A DNA stretch of 64,000 nt from Saccharina japonica (Eukaryota; Sar; Phaeophyceae; Laminariales; Laminariaceae). A program made the translations under genes and the position numbers. This document shows positions 13,775-28,700 of the stretch, one piece after another. The notes below the pieces were generated by a model. It did not search any database and was not told the DNA's origin. It saw only the letters and a list, made by a program, of their open reading frames with translations. Numbering within the stretch: position 1 is the stretch's first letter; each line of letters begins with the position of its first letter. The DNA lies in NCBI GenBank assembly GCA_008828725.1, contig MEHQ01002843.1, forward strand, positions 276,975-340,974, read 5' to 3'.

Positions 13775-16700
13775 CTTTGAGTGACAAGCAGACGTTTCGT
13801 AAGAGGGGAACGTGTAGAGGGGTGGACATTCAAGTGTCGAATGTTGGGTGAAAAGGAAGAATGTAAAAAAGAAGGGATTGGCTGCAGGGATCACGTGACA
13901 AATCGCATACAGTGGATCCTAAACATTTGCCCGCAATGGCATATTCAGTCAAGCGTAAAAGCGTCGGGAAGGCCTGCCGCCTTCAAGAAAGTCACAAACC
14001 GGGCGGGCGCGACAAACACCCTAGAGAGCCGGTATTCCCGTGGGGAAGGATGTCGATATTGAATCGTGCTCAGCTGATTGTGCCGTACTTGGCTTTGTCA
14101 GTGCGAACAAACTCGGGCCATATTGTGTACTACGATGGTTCGGGATCACATCGATGTCCATACGCAAGGTACAGGTGTTTTCCGGCGCCTCGTTTTATAA
14201 GGTTGCCCATCAAATAGATTGGTGTACCCCACCGAATGAAACCGAAGACAGACTGCTTATGGAATGACTGCTCCGTGAACAACTTCACCTGATGAGATCA
14301 CCAACAGCACGCAGAGATGATTGGTGTCGTTGTCAACTGGCGTGCATTGACAAAAATGTTGAAAAGTCGCGTGGAAGAGTATTGATGTTTGATACTGGAA
14401 CCTGTATACCCCCAGCTTTATCAGGAGTCTCTTATCCGTGCCAGATGTGCAACTTCATTTCGCCTTTGTTCCAATATTGTCTACTAAATATATTGATTGG
14501 TGATCTAGGCGATGACCATACCTCAGGGGCGCTCCATGCGAGGCTCATCTGTGTGTTCTTGCTTGACCCCGTAGTGAACGTAGCCAGGCCCGTGGACATA
14601 GTGTGATGCGTCCAAATAGAGGTACCAAAGTCCCCGATCTGCGAAAACGCAAAGGCAGCAAAAGATACGAGGTATAAATGGCGACGAATGGTACGTGATC
14701 TCGATGGTCGTCAGTACTTTCTACGACTGCTTTGCAAATTGCGGCAGGGGAAACCTAGAAAACAAGCACCCATGGGACTCCACGGAGAACATCCGCGGTT
14801 GTTGCCATTGAATTGATGGATACTTTCCCAGTTCTGGACAAGCAATCTTGGTCACTTAGTTTGCTGGATAGACGGGTTGTGGCGCCAACAATCGCGTCAG
14901 GTGATTCTGTTGCTTTCTGTCGTTTGACAATGTTACACTGGTTCGGCAATCAGCTTGCGAGTTTTCCTCATGTGAGACGCATGTGGAATACATATTGGTT
15001 TCCTACGGTACAATATCGTCACCTTGGCTCTGCCAGCCCCGTCCAGCAGCACGTTGGCCGACTTCAGGTCGCCGTGGACCGTCTCCTTGCTGTGCAAGAA
15101 TGACATCCCCGCACATATATCTCCGATGATCTGTCGTGACTGCTGCTCGACAAGTTGGTGCTCCCGGTTGCTCAACAGCGTTCGGAGGTCGCCCCCCGCG
15201 AGCAGCTCCATGACGAGAACGAGACGATCTGGTAAACATGTGACTGCTCCGTAGATATTGACTGTGTAGGGGCTGCGTAGCCGTAGCATCGTGGTGAGCT
15301 CGCGCAAAAAGACCTTGCGTTGAGACCCCTCCGTCTGTCTCTTGACCTCGTCTCCCGTTGGATATCCTCGTACGCCATTCTCACCACGTTTGCTGGGGTC
15401 GCGGCCAATGTAAATTACCTGTGTTTTTTCCAACAAATAAAACAATGAAATGGATTCCGGGAGAGTTGGACCAGTCTACGTTAAACACACTTGTGCGTGC
15501 TACGGTAGAGAGGCACCGTGTTTTTCCCTAAGAGTGGTTATACTTGAGAAGGTCTATACCAATATTTGAAACGCCGATTTGCAAGGAAACTGATGGGCTA
15601 CCCGATTCAAAATCCCATGGCCGACGTGTACATTGAAACATATTACCAGGTATGTCACACGAATGAAATTACGACGGCGTTCCGTTGAGGAGCCCTCTCG
15701 TTCATAGGAGGTATCAGCCGAAACGTTTTACCTCTAGCTTAGCATGCGTCAACAATATAACCCCGATCAAACGATTTGCGAAGACAGGCTAAATGGACTG
15801 CGAACAATTAGGGTGGCACAAACGCATGGTTTGCGTTGGTCGCATGTTCGCTCTGGATAAATCAGGGACGTGGAGTCAGGGCTGGCCAACCTTATATACC
15901 CGAAACAATGATCCTCGTCGAAAGCCAGCGTGGGTCGGGTCTTACTACTAACAACAGTGAAGGATTCCACGTCTATGTGATACAAACTATATAGGACAAG
16001 AGACACCTCGAGATCTCGCCGCAAGATGCACTCGTCTTAACGCTTACTCTACACCAGAATAATTAAATGTATGTACCCTCAAGGCAATGACTCCCCCGTC
16101 CGTAAGTTCAAATATCTGTAGCGAGATGAACATAGTCGGCTTGACCACCCAATACCTTCCTGTCAACACCCGATGTGATGTATTAGGTTAGCCCCGTGTT
16201 TATCCACCGGCCAGTTGGCAAGACACCAGGATAGCTACCCGTCGTCAGAACCATGAACGAACTGCAACTAATGTACCTTGTGTGTTGCTACTATTCATAC
16301 GGACACATCGCATCGGGCTGCACATGTCCCCGGCGGTTGCAAACATTATATATGTTCAGGTTGACCACACACGCCCCTAAGACAAGGCCCCGATAGCTCA
16401 ACAATATTGTTAAGTGCTGTATCCTCATACCAGAGTCTTGCAAAAACAGTAGGCCAACTTCTTTCTGACCCGTGTTTACTGCAGTGATACGACTACACCG
16501 AGTAACACTGCAATATTCAACCTGTTTATGCGTCGCAACTATAGATGCACAAATTTCATGTAGAGACGGACACATACAGTCATCCAACACATGCTGTCGC
16601 CGTTTAAAACTAACATATCCAATGGACTGTTTGATTGGCAGATCGAAAGCCTAGCAAAAATTACGTCCGGTCCAACTCTGGGCGGATCCAGCGTTTTCGA

Positions 16701-19700
16701 ATTGTTCTTCAAACAGAAGGTGTAACCGTATATGGGAACCCCGAACCATACCCGCACGGCGATATTTTTGTCATTGCGTGTATAAGCACTACGATGGTAT
16801 AGGGCCAAGTTCAAACCGCCAATAATTCGAAACCAGCACCGACGACATCTCCTACCGCGGTACCCAATGATCGTTTGTTTCAGCATAGTTTATTTCACAA
16901 ATTCGCGGTGTTCATTTTCAACAGACCCCCCCCCCCTCCTTTGCACAGTTCCCCATCGGTCGGGTGGTGTCCGTTTCTCATGCTCATAAACGATATGGCC
17001 AGAAGTCAGCCACCCGCAAACTTGCCGAACCTCGTAATATTACCTTCCGATAAACACGATGTTCGACGGAAGGAGGAGCACCGTATTGATCAGAGTGTCA
17101 TCTTCCACGGATCGGTCCGCACCACGCAACTTGCACTCGTCCAAACAGCGATTTCTATCCAAAACTCTCAAACGTAGCTCGATGAACGACACCTTGACTT
17201 AGGGTTATGTCAATTTTGGTAGTTTGTTAGTTTATATTCAAAGATGCCCCGTCAGCGATCGACGCATTGGCCTAAACGGGCTACCGGTATTGAAACAAGC
17301 CTCTTAAGTGCGATTTTTCTGACAGAAAAGCCAGGAAGTTTTTAATGTTGGTTGCTCGTACAACGTTCATCAAAGTCGGGTGTGGGATAATGATATGTAG
17401 ATATATTTATCGCGCTCATCGCGCATCCAAGTTTTACTCGAAACGTGCAACACATATGGAAACATGCCTCGCAATGACGATGTTTGTGATAGTAAATGTT
17501 TGTGAGGCTGTAGTTTAGGTTGATCGTACAACGTTCATGAACGTGGGGTGTCGGATGGTGACATGTTGAGCTTTTCACCAGCGATATGTACAGTATATGC
17601 CGTTCACCGGCGACTACTTCGCAAGACCACAAGTACCTTAGCCGCAGCGTTGCGGCCGTTGTAGTCTGCCAGGAAAACACCGCCAAACCCGCCCTTTCCC
17701 AGCAGTTCGTCCGTGATGACGACATGCTCCTCAGGGATTTCGAGTTGATCCATCTTGCGTCGCCTCCTCGCCCTACGAGCGTCTGCCACAGAAATTGAGT
17801 TCGCTTCCTCAATAGACCCCTGTCCAAGTGGGAGCAATATTGGAACTCAACCAATAGGTGCACAGGAGTTTCAATCGTGCAAAAGGGTTCCAAACGTTTC
17901 TACCGACACAACCTTGAGGTCGGCAATGCGTACACGTCATTTTTACCAGGTCTACATTACACGAGGTATTGAATCGCCGAAGAGGTCTTGCAACGCGGTC
18001 TACCTTGAGCGGTGTTACGTATGGTGGATGCAGTAGACTACTTGACAGCGCCAAACACTGGGGGCATGGGGTACGTAGCGTGATTGTCTCTGTATACCCC
18101 GGCTCCTGTTTATTTGAAGGCTGAAGTTGCATACACCCCACGGATGAGAACGAGTAGGCCCCAGGATATTTCCTCCCACATGCCTGGGCGAGGGTCACTC
18201 CACAAGAAAGTCTCCGTCAAAACCATTTCTTCCTCGTGATTGCGTGAGGGTATTTTCAAACGACAGTTATTATCTGGATTTGTTTTATTGGTTTACCGGT
18301 TTACAGGTCTAAAGAAACCATTCACCTCTGTTTTTTCTGTTTTATGGGTCGAATGTGACACGCAAAGTTGAACTAAGCTTCTTCCAGCTGGCTCGAGTAT
18401 TTTCAATCGTCATCTAAAAAAAAAGATTATTCTACATGCCTTTAATAATATTTGGCCAATAAGTAAGGTTCACACTTGTATTACTTACCAGCTACTCAGC
18501 GAATCGATTTACACCTAACCGTATACAAGTACCATTTTGAATATGTTCCGTAGCAGGGTGAATGGATTACTCATTCCCACCACCCCCCCCCCTAGTCCTC
18601 CATCTACGGCGCCAAGCATTGCACGCGCTTCAGACAATAATAGCCGGCGGCCAAATCCCCCGCGCGCGAAGTACAAAGCGCGTGTTGTGGCAAGCAGTAG
18701 CACCAATTTTCTGAGAGTCGCACTAAATGCCTCATGTCGGGGCAATGGTTGAACCGGTTCAACACCGTAACACCTGTAACGATCTCTGCCGTACCGCAAC
18801 GAGTATATTGGTCGGGTTACCTGGCATAGATGAATACCGTTCCTGACGGCGCGAACATCGTGACTGACTGTGCCGACATCCTGCTTGAGAGCACGAAAGT
18901 CCTGTTTGACGTCGCTGACATCGTTTCCGACCTGCACATGCAGGCCCAGCTGAACCGCGTCAAGCACAAACAGGGATGGAGTTCAAAATAAACAGGACTA
19001 AAGTCAGGATGAGACGCAGGCGTAACCTATGTGTGTCTAAAACGACGCACGTCCTTAACGTACCCACATGCAACCTTAACACAGTTAGATGTTTCAAGAA
19101 ACTGTCATCGACTTCAGGGATTCTTCAGGCAGTTGCACTGTTTATACCTAGTTTCAGATCTTCATGTTTGCTCCGTCAACTCACTTGCAGACTGGAGATG
19201 GCTCTGTCAACCACTGCACCCATCTCATCCTGGCGTCGCCTGAACAGCGTCGATACCAGCAGTTGATACATCCTGTTTCTGCTTTGGTATGTCTTGATTA
19301 GCTCCACAAGGTCGAAGATTGCGTCCTGCACGTCTTCCATCATTGCACGCTCTGCCTCTCCGATGGTGTCACCGCCCTGGATCACCATTGAGACGTACAA
19401 CGTTTAAAACAAAAAAATAATTCCATGTTTCATGGGCAAGGCGCCTACGCAACAATGCTACCGACATGAAAGACCCATAGAGGAAATACATTTTGCGTCC
19501 CAAGATTATTCAACCGGCGGGAATCAATGATATAACTGGACAGCATGAGTAATTTGTTTTCGAAGGGTGCAAAACATTCACTCTTCTGTACGCCTGGCCA
19601 TACGGATTGATCCTTCGGTAGGTCGTCCAAGCTCGGGTTGTGGAGAGCCTCAGCTACAGAATGCCCTTGCTGCAAAAGCGTAGCTTCTTGCGTAATCACA

Positions 19701-22700
19701 ACTGTCGTACACGATTACCTAAATTACCGCACTCTAGTACACCGGAGGCCTTTCGAGAAAATTGAAAATCCGAACGCGAAATTGATTACTTAAACAAGGA
19801 GACCGTGACGCCAGTGGAAAGGGTATATATATATTATATGAGGGATACAGGCGGAGAATGCATACCCGGTACGACAGCACAACATCCCCTTTTCACCTTG
19901 CGAAACACAGTAGTCGCCCGCTTGAGCATGATTATGATCGACCGGCACCGTCTGAGGCTCGCCTCATTGCTCTTCCTGTTTTCCTGGTCATGCGTTAACA
20001 GGTTAACCAGAATAGACACCGCTTCCGCTGCCTGACTAACACCGGCAATTTGGCTGTTGCGCGCCAGCTCCAGCGCTGCCTGCCCCACTGCGCGTAGAAG
20101 ATCGTGGCGGCTGGTCGATGAAGACCCTGTGATTTCATCAAAGGCTGTGGTGGTTTCCTTTTCAGCAGACAACCCGCTTTTCATATCCCCTCTGACGTTC
20201 GGTGAGGTGATTTCGTCCTGTTCTCCCGTGAAAGTGTTGACAGTAGTTGTTGGGGAACGCAAGGCCCGATCCATTGAACCATCTGCGAAATATATATTTT
20301 CGATCCCCACCAGACCATCACCTCTAGCCCCACTGCCACCAATATCATATTGTATCTTGGAATCATAGTCTTCCTGGTTGAAACTATCTTCATCACCGCC
20401 ACCACAGGTGAAAGGATGCACGGGTGACTCGGTATCTTCCTCTGCAGGCGCAGAGCCAAGGGAACCACCAGCACCACCATCAGTATTGCCAGCATGTGTG
20501 GATGGCTCAGTATGACCCTCCAGATTCGCTACACCAACGCACCCGCTGGCGGCACAGGCACCAATACCACTGATCCGATCGGTTTCAGCACGCGTGATCA
20601 GCTTGGAGTCCACCCTTAAGAACGAATCTTTACGGGTATCATCGGGCTTGCTATCACCAGTAGATGCCTTGGTCGCCGGTGGCCCCGCTCCTACGAACGT
20701 GATCGCAACGTTAGTATCAACATTTTCACTCTCTTCGACATATCTTGCCACCGAGACAGGCACTAACTTTTGTGAATGCGACGACATGAGCGGCGAAGAG
20801 CTGGCCGGCAGCGAAGGCTGGACGTTGCATTCGTCGATGACGATTTCTCGTACATGGCTTGGACTGCGGGCTTGAGGCTTCCAGGCGACTCGACGCTTTC
20901 GTACAACACAACCAATCGCAATGAGAGCAAACACAGCAACGGAACATACAACTCCGGTAATCATCAACGACAAGTCCGAGCTTGTCGGTGCAGGAGGAAG
21001 AGGCAAATATGGCGCTGGAGAAGGCAGGGGAGCTGTCGAGCTGGTTGGTCCAGGAGAATGGTGCGAAGAAGGCATGGATGATGGTATGGGGAGTGTCGAG
21101 CCTACTGGCGCAATAGAAGGCGGCGAACACGGTGCTGGAGCTATTGAGCTTGCTGGTGCAGGAGAAGGCGCCGAAGCAGGTTCCGGAGCTGTCGAACTTA
21201 ACGGTGCAGGCGAAGGCGGCGGAGGCGGTGCTGTAAAATACAAGGGCGTTGCCGTAGGAGAAGGTGTGGCAAATACGCTAATGTCTAGCACCACGGCCAC
21301 GAAATCATATCCTCCGAGGTTTGTTTCCGCATACGTCCCAGAGGTTGCTCCAGTGAAGGTTATCTTTTTGTCGACGCCTTCACAAATCCCATATAGGGCA
21401 TCGCGTACAAAAGCTCCGTCTGATGGAGCAGAGCCGTTCTGGGAAAGGGTCACAGACGAGAGTGCAGGAGACATCGGCAGGGACAAAACGTGTTTAGTCT
21501 GGCGTTGGTTGGACAAACGCCAAGAATGTGCAAACGTTCATCAGATGCAGCTGCAGTACCATAGGGCTGTGGGAGAACAGGACTGACACACATGTACACA
21601 GTGACCGTACTGCCCAAACTTCTCCTCGGGCATGTTCGACCTAAACACAATCAACACTGCCTGGTGACGTCGCAAAACAAAAACGATACCGGGCTACTCA
21701 TACCTGTACAAGTATTTCGTTTCGTTAGGTTGAGTTGTGCTAAGTTAGTGTTAGGTCCGGTTGCGACAGCATGGGTGAAGGCCTTGGTAGTTTGGTGGAT
21801 AGGTTAGGTCCAGTCCGTGCCACGACAACATGCTGAGCATACTTTCGAAGGGTGTGCATAGGCATGCCAAACATGCCGAAGGTGAAGCCTTACCGAGTTC
21901 TACAGCCGTACCTGCAACACAATAGTCGATCTAAGCTTCACCATAGTATTCAGTCGATGACACGCATACCGTTCAAGCGGCGATTAGTTTGTTTGCAACC
22001 ATTTCTACGCAACGGTATCATGGAATGAAACATTCCTATGCGTAAGTGCCAACCAGAGATTCCTCATCTATAGTCGAGCACACAGGCGGCCTTCCACGAA
22101 GTACCATGAGCCTAGTAGTATTAAGGGGGGATCGTTGGAGCCTAACACTTTCTAGGCAACTGCATAAAGTATCATGATGCACACACAGCGCGTGCTACCG
22201 TAAGGGTGATCCTTTTTTTCTGGAGGTCCTCACTTGAATATCTTCGCGCCCCACCTAAATACCAATTTGTAAGTTGTAGTTGCCCTTCTTTTCATTAAAC
22301 GCTATAGTCCTACAGTAGCTGATATCCGGGACCCGCTGGCGGGCTCTCCCTCCCCCTCCCCATTACAGTTCGAACCTTAATATTGAACGCGATAGTATTT
22401 CAACCCGTTTTAACTCAGTAGGCCCGCCTGGAACTAACTCTTGAACAAAATCGAAAGCGCTGTTCGTTTGATCCCTTCATAATGTGGCATTATCATATGG
22501 TTTTGGGCTGCGGCAGAATATACGTCGTTTCGCCGGTTACCTGCCACCGCCAAAGCTCCTCGCCGTCATCGCTTAACGCCACGATGGCAAATTCTGTCCC
22601 GTCGGAATCCGAGCCGCTCCAAAGACCTCCCGTATATCCACCGAGTACGATAGTCCCGTCGGATCGCACTACCATAGCCTCCACACCATCGTCTTTCGAC

Positions 22701-25700
22701 GTACCATTCTGTGGAATATTGGAGCACACGGAATACGAGGATGCACAATTATGGTAAGGAAGTCCAGCTCCGATTGACCAGTGACTCCCAATGTGTTGTA
22801 TAAGGGCAGGTGAACATGCAGTGTCGCGTCTTAAAACAAATACTATGTTCCGGGACGAGGACCGCGCGAACGGTGTTCCTTCAGGCACATTCCATCGTCG
22901 TGGGTATTTCGTGTAGAGCCCCGGCGTCATTGGCATTCTCACATACGTGCAAAGACCGATCCAAGGCGAGCTGACAGTGTGTTTGTGTCCACTGTACGTG
23001 CGAGGTATTTTACGGCGGAAAATGCATCCATCGTCCTGTCTGTATAAATACATGCGCTAGTGAAGTAGGGTCGACGCTGGGGTTTACACGATTCTTCACA
23101 ACTATATATGTCTCTGCATGGGCTGTGGAACTACGGTTCTCCATCGCTCGAGCTGACCTCCGTGGTCTCACGGTGGTGCGATGCGGCCTCCACTTAGTTG
23201 ATATATATATATATATATATATGCCTTTGGCGAACAAACGAGCGCCGCGCACCAACTCGGCAGGCTGGGCACGTGAGACAGGGTCCTGGCTGAGTGGGTT
23301 CGATCGGTGCCCGGAGTGTTGGAGGGGGCGGTATCCAACGTTAATTTGACGTGTCTCCCCCCGCGCATGTATTTTTTGCATCCCTCCTCTGTTTTAGGTT
23401 TTCAATGAAAGCCTATTATTCCGGGAATATCATATGCCCCCCCGCCTCCCGCTCAGGGTAAGTTTTTTGTACTACAAGTAGTATTCTTAAATCTGCAAGT
23501 CGGCACGATTTACGCCGCCGACTAGCTAGAATTCTGCTAGCAGTTAGTTGTGGAACACAGGTGCCGAACATTGGACGCATTCGTTATCCTTACGTGTACA
23601 AAGCCGTTGTTAGTGCAGGATACATCTTTACTAATGATGCACGCTGCAGATATCCTCATGCCATTCGACATTGCAGTACGTGGTAGAATATATACCCGCA
23701 TTTCCACGACAGATGGCGGGACGCTCCATATCTGTCGACGCAGCTGACGTTTTGACGCTTTATCTTTCCTGCATAATATATTGCACAAAACGAAGAAGTC
23801 GATTCACCGCGTTCCGTCGTTATCGCTGAGCGTTTCTCTCAAGGTTGATAAAGAGCAATGAACATAACGGAGGGATCCACACCATGGTGGTCTGAATATT
23901 CAAGACTAACCTCCACTACCATTGGCGTTGGCGCCAGGGGTTCGATTCTCCGTATAGGGTTTCTATTTGAAAAATAACCGCAACTGTCGAGGGCGCCAAG
24001 TGTGGAACTGGTATTCGTTGGCACACTTTAGCGTGAGTCGAAAATATATGCTCATGTTGCGACGAAACGGCAATGCCCGTGAAACACAATAACGGGGACA
24101 AGGAGGGAGATATTACTGTGCGAGGGAGCAGAAGCAAGGGGGGGTGCCTGAAGGATACTAAATAGAGGATAGGAAAATACAAAAAACCTGATAATATCCC
24201 CCGCTGAAAAAAGGAATAAAAACGGCTCTATATCATCCTGCCGTTTATGTGTTAAATGCTACCAGGTATAGTATACGTGCGTGTAGCTTGGTGACGAGTT
24301 CGATATGATTTCGTCTGCATTCCCAGAACGTAAAATCACGGCTGAACCAGTTGCTGTCGCGGTCGTCTTGCCCGGGGTAGGTAGCTAGGTTTGCATAGAT
24401 CTTCGTAGTTGGACTACTGTTGTTGTGGTGGGCGCGGTTTTTGTGTCGAGGAGTATGTGTGAATATCGCTCTTAGGTATTGCACTTTACTTGTGATGAAT
24501 TAAACCAAATACAGCAATGTTCTTCTCGGGTATTAACCACAGCAGGTTGTTCCGGGGGCATCTTCTTATGTCCCTCTGGGCACGCCACTAGCCGCAGCAA
24601 CTTGGTCTTCGGGGCAAAGGTCGCTTCGCCCGCTGCTTTACCGACTAACGCCGGTTATGAATAGTCGGCTTAGCCGTTGACCGACTGCATCTTCGTTATT
24701 CCATGCTGTTGAGTCTCAGCCCTAAAAAGTTGTTTCTTGTTGTATACATGGTTCGAATAAAGTTGTATAGTGCCGTTGTGTGTGGCATGGGAGTAAGACC
24801 AGCTGTATGCCATGTTTTCCACATTGTCCAACACCGTGTCATGCTCACACATCTTTGCTCATCAACGCGCCTCCCTCCCTTTACTGTCTGGCTTCTACTG
24901 TGTGAATTATCGGCAAACTAAGGCATCCAAGGGTCCAACACCATTGTACTCCTTCGAAGAAAATATACCCCACGGTATCAACCCCCGCATCTGAAAACAC
25001 AAACAAAAATGTACCTCGGTTATACGATAACAACTGAAAATACCATTTGTACCCTCGTAAATGTATCCATCACCTCATCATCGAAACCGAAACGGTGAAT
25101 GGGCGGGAGTAATCACGAAATACATGGTCAAGCGAACGACCGCTGTCCAGCTGCAAGCCACTGCCCTGTCTGGTTGCATATTCTACCAGTCTACCAGCCG
25201 CGTTCGGTACGGAATACACTCGGCATTCATACAAGGGCGATAAACTAAACAATGCCAGTTGCTGCTGTGGAAATGAGCTACGTACGTACCCAGACGAAGA
25301 GTATGAACCATAACGCCTAATTGTCTCTAACACAATAAACTGCAGGATAATATCATTTATTTTGTTAAACATATATTTTATTACTGAGATGAATATTTTC
25401 ATTTGTGTGGCAAAACAAAAATTATCATGCCCAACCATAGCAAACTCACTCAACCACCAAAAGCCCAAGACAGTATTATTTCCCTCCCCCTGATAAACAT
25501 ATTCTACGAAGTACATAGCCGAGGACGTGGGCGTGTTCCCGCCAGCGTGTGCGGTCGCAAGTTACCTTGCGATACACTCTTGATCAACGGCCTGTTTATT
25601 ATTTTAATATGCCAAATATCATTAACATACGACCAACTGCGGGCGGTTAGACAATCATGTTGACAATTGTTACACTGGTCAATACTATCGTTGTATCCAG

Positions 25701-28700
25701 ACCCGAAACGTCTTCGGCATGTTGTGAAGTTATTTGCGAACGTGATGTTACCGCCTAACTATTCTACCCTTTTCACGAAGGTTAGCGCGGTATCAACGGG
25801 ATATTCCGAAAGAACGTTCGTCCCTTTTCGACAACTCGAGAAATACCAACGACGATATCCAGGTGCAATATATATCACGATGATAATCATAATTCGCAGA
25901 TAACCAATCCAGCCACTAAGTACCACTTACAACCCACGTCATTGAACCGACTTTCGTGATCTGTGAACTAAGCGATGCCCTCTTTGCCGATATTGTCTGG
26001 CTGTTTCCATTGAAATGTGAATGTTTGGCTCGCTTTAGCAAGGAATGGTAAGTGCTGAAAACACACTGCACCCCCATCGTTAACACGAAGCTGAGTATAC
26101 CAGCACGAGTATTCAATTTGTTTTGCACGGTACACATCGGCGTTGCATCGCTGTAGGTGGCCCTCGCGTTGCCAAGAAATGCTAGCGATTTTGTTTCAAT
26201 ATTATGGACGGCGTTCACCAAGCAGTTGTTTACTAAACATGTCTTGTCTTTCACAAACTGTTGATCAGCTAGTAAACCATGGAACCTGATATAATATGAG
26301 GACCATGGCGAACACGCTGTGAAGGTACCGGCACGTAATATAGAAGGTTTCGTATACAGACCAGCCTCGCATCTCAGCACAACTTCGTCTCCCGCCTGTC
26401 ATATCTATGCAAAACCTGCAAATACTGCTGCTCGCCTTTACCCAGCGGTGACATTATTCCTGCCCGAGTGGCTTAACGGTATACCAATTACCGTGCTCAG
26501 AGCCCTCTCTTTCCTGTGAGGATTCCCTCCCAGCGCAAGGCACACGAAATTCCGAATATGAGTCCATCATTTATTGATAGTACTTATGGACGTTCATGGT
26601 GTATGCACGACCGATGCCGCTGGGTCGTTTGAATTGTAGACTTCGATAGTATTCTGCCCCCTACAGGGTTTGATGTGAGAGGCGACAACAATTACATCAT
26701 GGTGCACTACTAGTACACCCGGTGGCCGCGTACAGCTCTAAGGTATCGTCGCCCGATCGCGATGTTCTGTAGAAGACTACGAGTGACTCTGAGAACGTTC
26801 TACTCGGCAGTGGCATGATTCCTGCCTCTGTTGTCTAGTGTGTAAAACATGCAAGTATTATCGCCCGAACCTTACCGAACCTTTCAGCTTTAAACGTCCG
26901 TCTCAGGGCATGGCCAAAAATAGATTTAATTTGTCGTAAGTGAATACTCGTCAGTATTCAAGTGAAAAAGCCCTTTCCTGGCATATTAGCGAAATTACAG
27001 TATAAACTGCCCGCGGTCCACCCATCATCGTTGCGATTTCTTCCACTGAGGTCGACTATCTACAAGTATCGGCGTTCAAAATAGTTCGGACGCTTGACCG
27101 TGAAGATATATCTTCAGCGCGTGGTGAGACACGCATTCATTGCGCCATAATGAAAAACTCGTAAACATTCACATTTATTGCACGCCGAAGGGCTGTCGGA
27201 CGTTTTCAGTATAATACTTCAAGGGTTTTGCGGCCCATCGCTACCGTTAGGGGTAACACTGGAAATTAACAAGTGAATTATTGTCAGCCGCACCGTGCCG
27301 CTGTGCGTGTATTTTCTCTGCCGCAACATGTGATCAAGCATCGAATATATTGCAGCTCAAGACTATTAATCCAGTGATGCGATTATCGCCACTACGGGCG
27401 AAACCCTACGAGTATCGGCACTGGAGGCATTGCGAACGTTTGGCTGTAAAGATTCTTCCCTAACTCGTGGTGAGACCCTCATTTGTTACGCCACAATAGC
27501 CTCGTGCATAAGCATGTCGTACGCACGCCTTGAAATACATCGTAATTTTTGAGACAAGGCTTCTGATATGTTGCACCCAATGTCGACCGCAATGGGTAAC
27601 AGCGAGAATATCCAGGTGCACTATCGCTAGAGGCATGCTACCGCTATAAGAATTGACGTCCCGCTGCAACATGTGAGCGAGGTTTGAAATTTTACAGCTC
27701 ACGGTTTCAACCATCAGTGTCGAGTTTTCTGCCAATGGGGTCGACAATTTACACGTATCCGTGCTGGAGACATCTCAAACGTTTGGATGCGAAGATTGGC
27801 TCACAAATCATGGCGAGACACTCACTCACTACGCCTTAAAAGCATATACCCGCAAAAGTAATAGTTGTTTGGACGCTCCATGATCCGTTCATGCATTCCG
27901 TCTCTTCTTCTCCGTGTTTTCCTCGTGGTACAATTTATGGCGTCCAGCGAATATGAGCGTTTCTGCAACAATATGTTCGTGCTGTTGGCGCGCAACTTGG
28001 AGTTCAAGTTTATTCTTCAGAGAGTCTGGTGGCCTACGCATACTGCCCGAATCACGCAGTGTCTTCACGCACCGCTTGCGGAGCGTGCTTTTTTTTGGGG
28101 GGTCCATACTACTTTCCCACTATCCACCAGGTGTCGCTTTTTTTTGGTCATGTGGTTCTCTTTCAAATGTGTCTCTTCTGATTTGGTCCATTTTCAACCA
28201 CTACTAGGCCCTATAGTGATCGTGCAGGCTGCCAATAGCAAAGAACAAAACATATGGCGGATAGTTCAATATTCGTGTGTAATATTCAGTGTCAACTCCC
28301 GCGCCCGGCTGATCTGAGGACCACGCGGAACGCAATCGGAGGCGCGTCATGAAATAATGGTATTTTCCACCGCTTCCATGAAAGAAAGCACCCTTTTCCA
28401 TGGGAAGGATCTAAGCTTCCGCCGAAGCGGTCGAAGCTCCGTCGAAGCTTCCACCTATTTCTATCAAAGAAGACAAACTTGTAAGAGACCCTTACCGCTT
28501 CACGGAGTTTGGCCTATTCATTCAATAGGGTAGCCCCCGCCATACTAAGGGACATATAGGCTTACCACGTGTTGCGTTGTACTGTACGGTATAATAGGTA
28601 TCCATCTAAGGTGGCGCTGCACGATGAACGAACGCGGTGACTGACACCGAGAAGGGGAACGACGCGCAGGTGCGTACGATCGACTGTGTTTTTGAAATGA

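Noticed and set aside
26460-26520. tRNA-like start GCCCGAGTGGCTTAACGG
   Set aside because: A good A box, but no B box at the right distance and no closing acceptor stem; probably chance or a very short relic.
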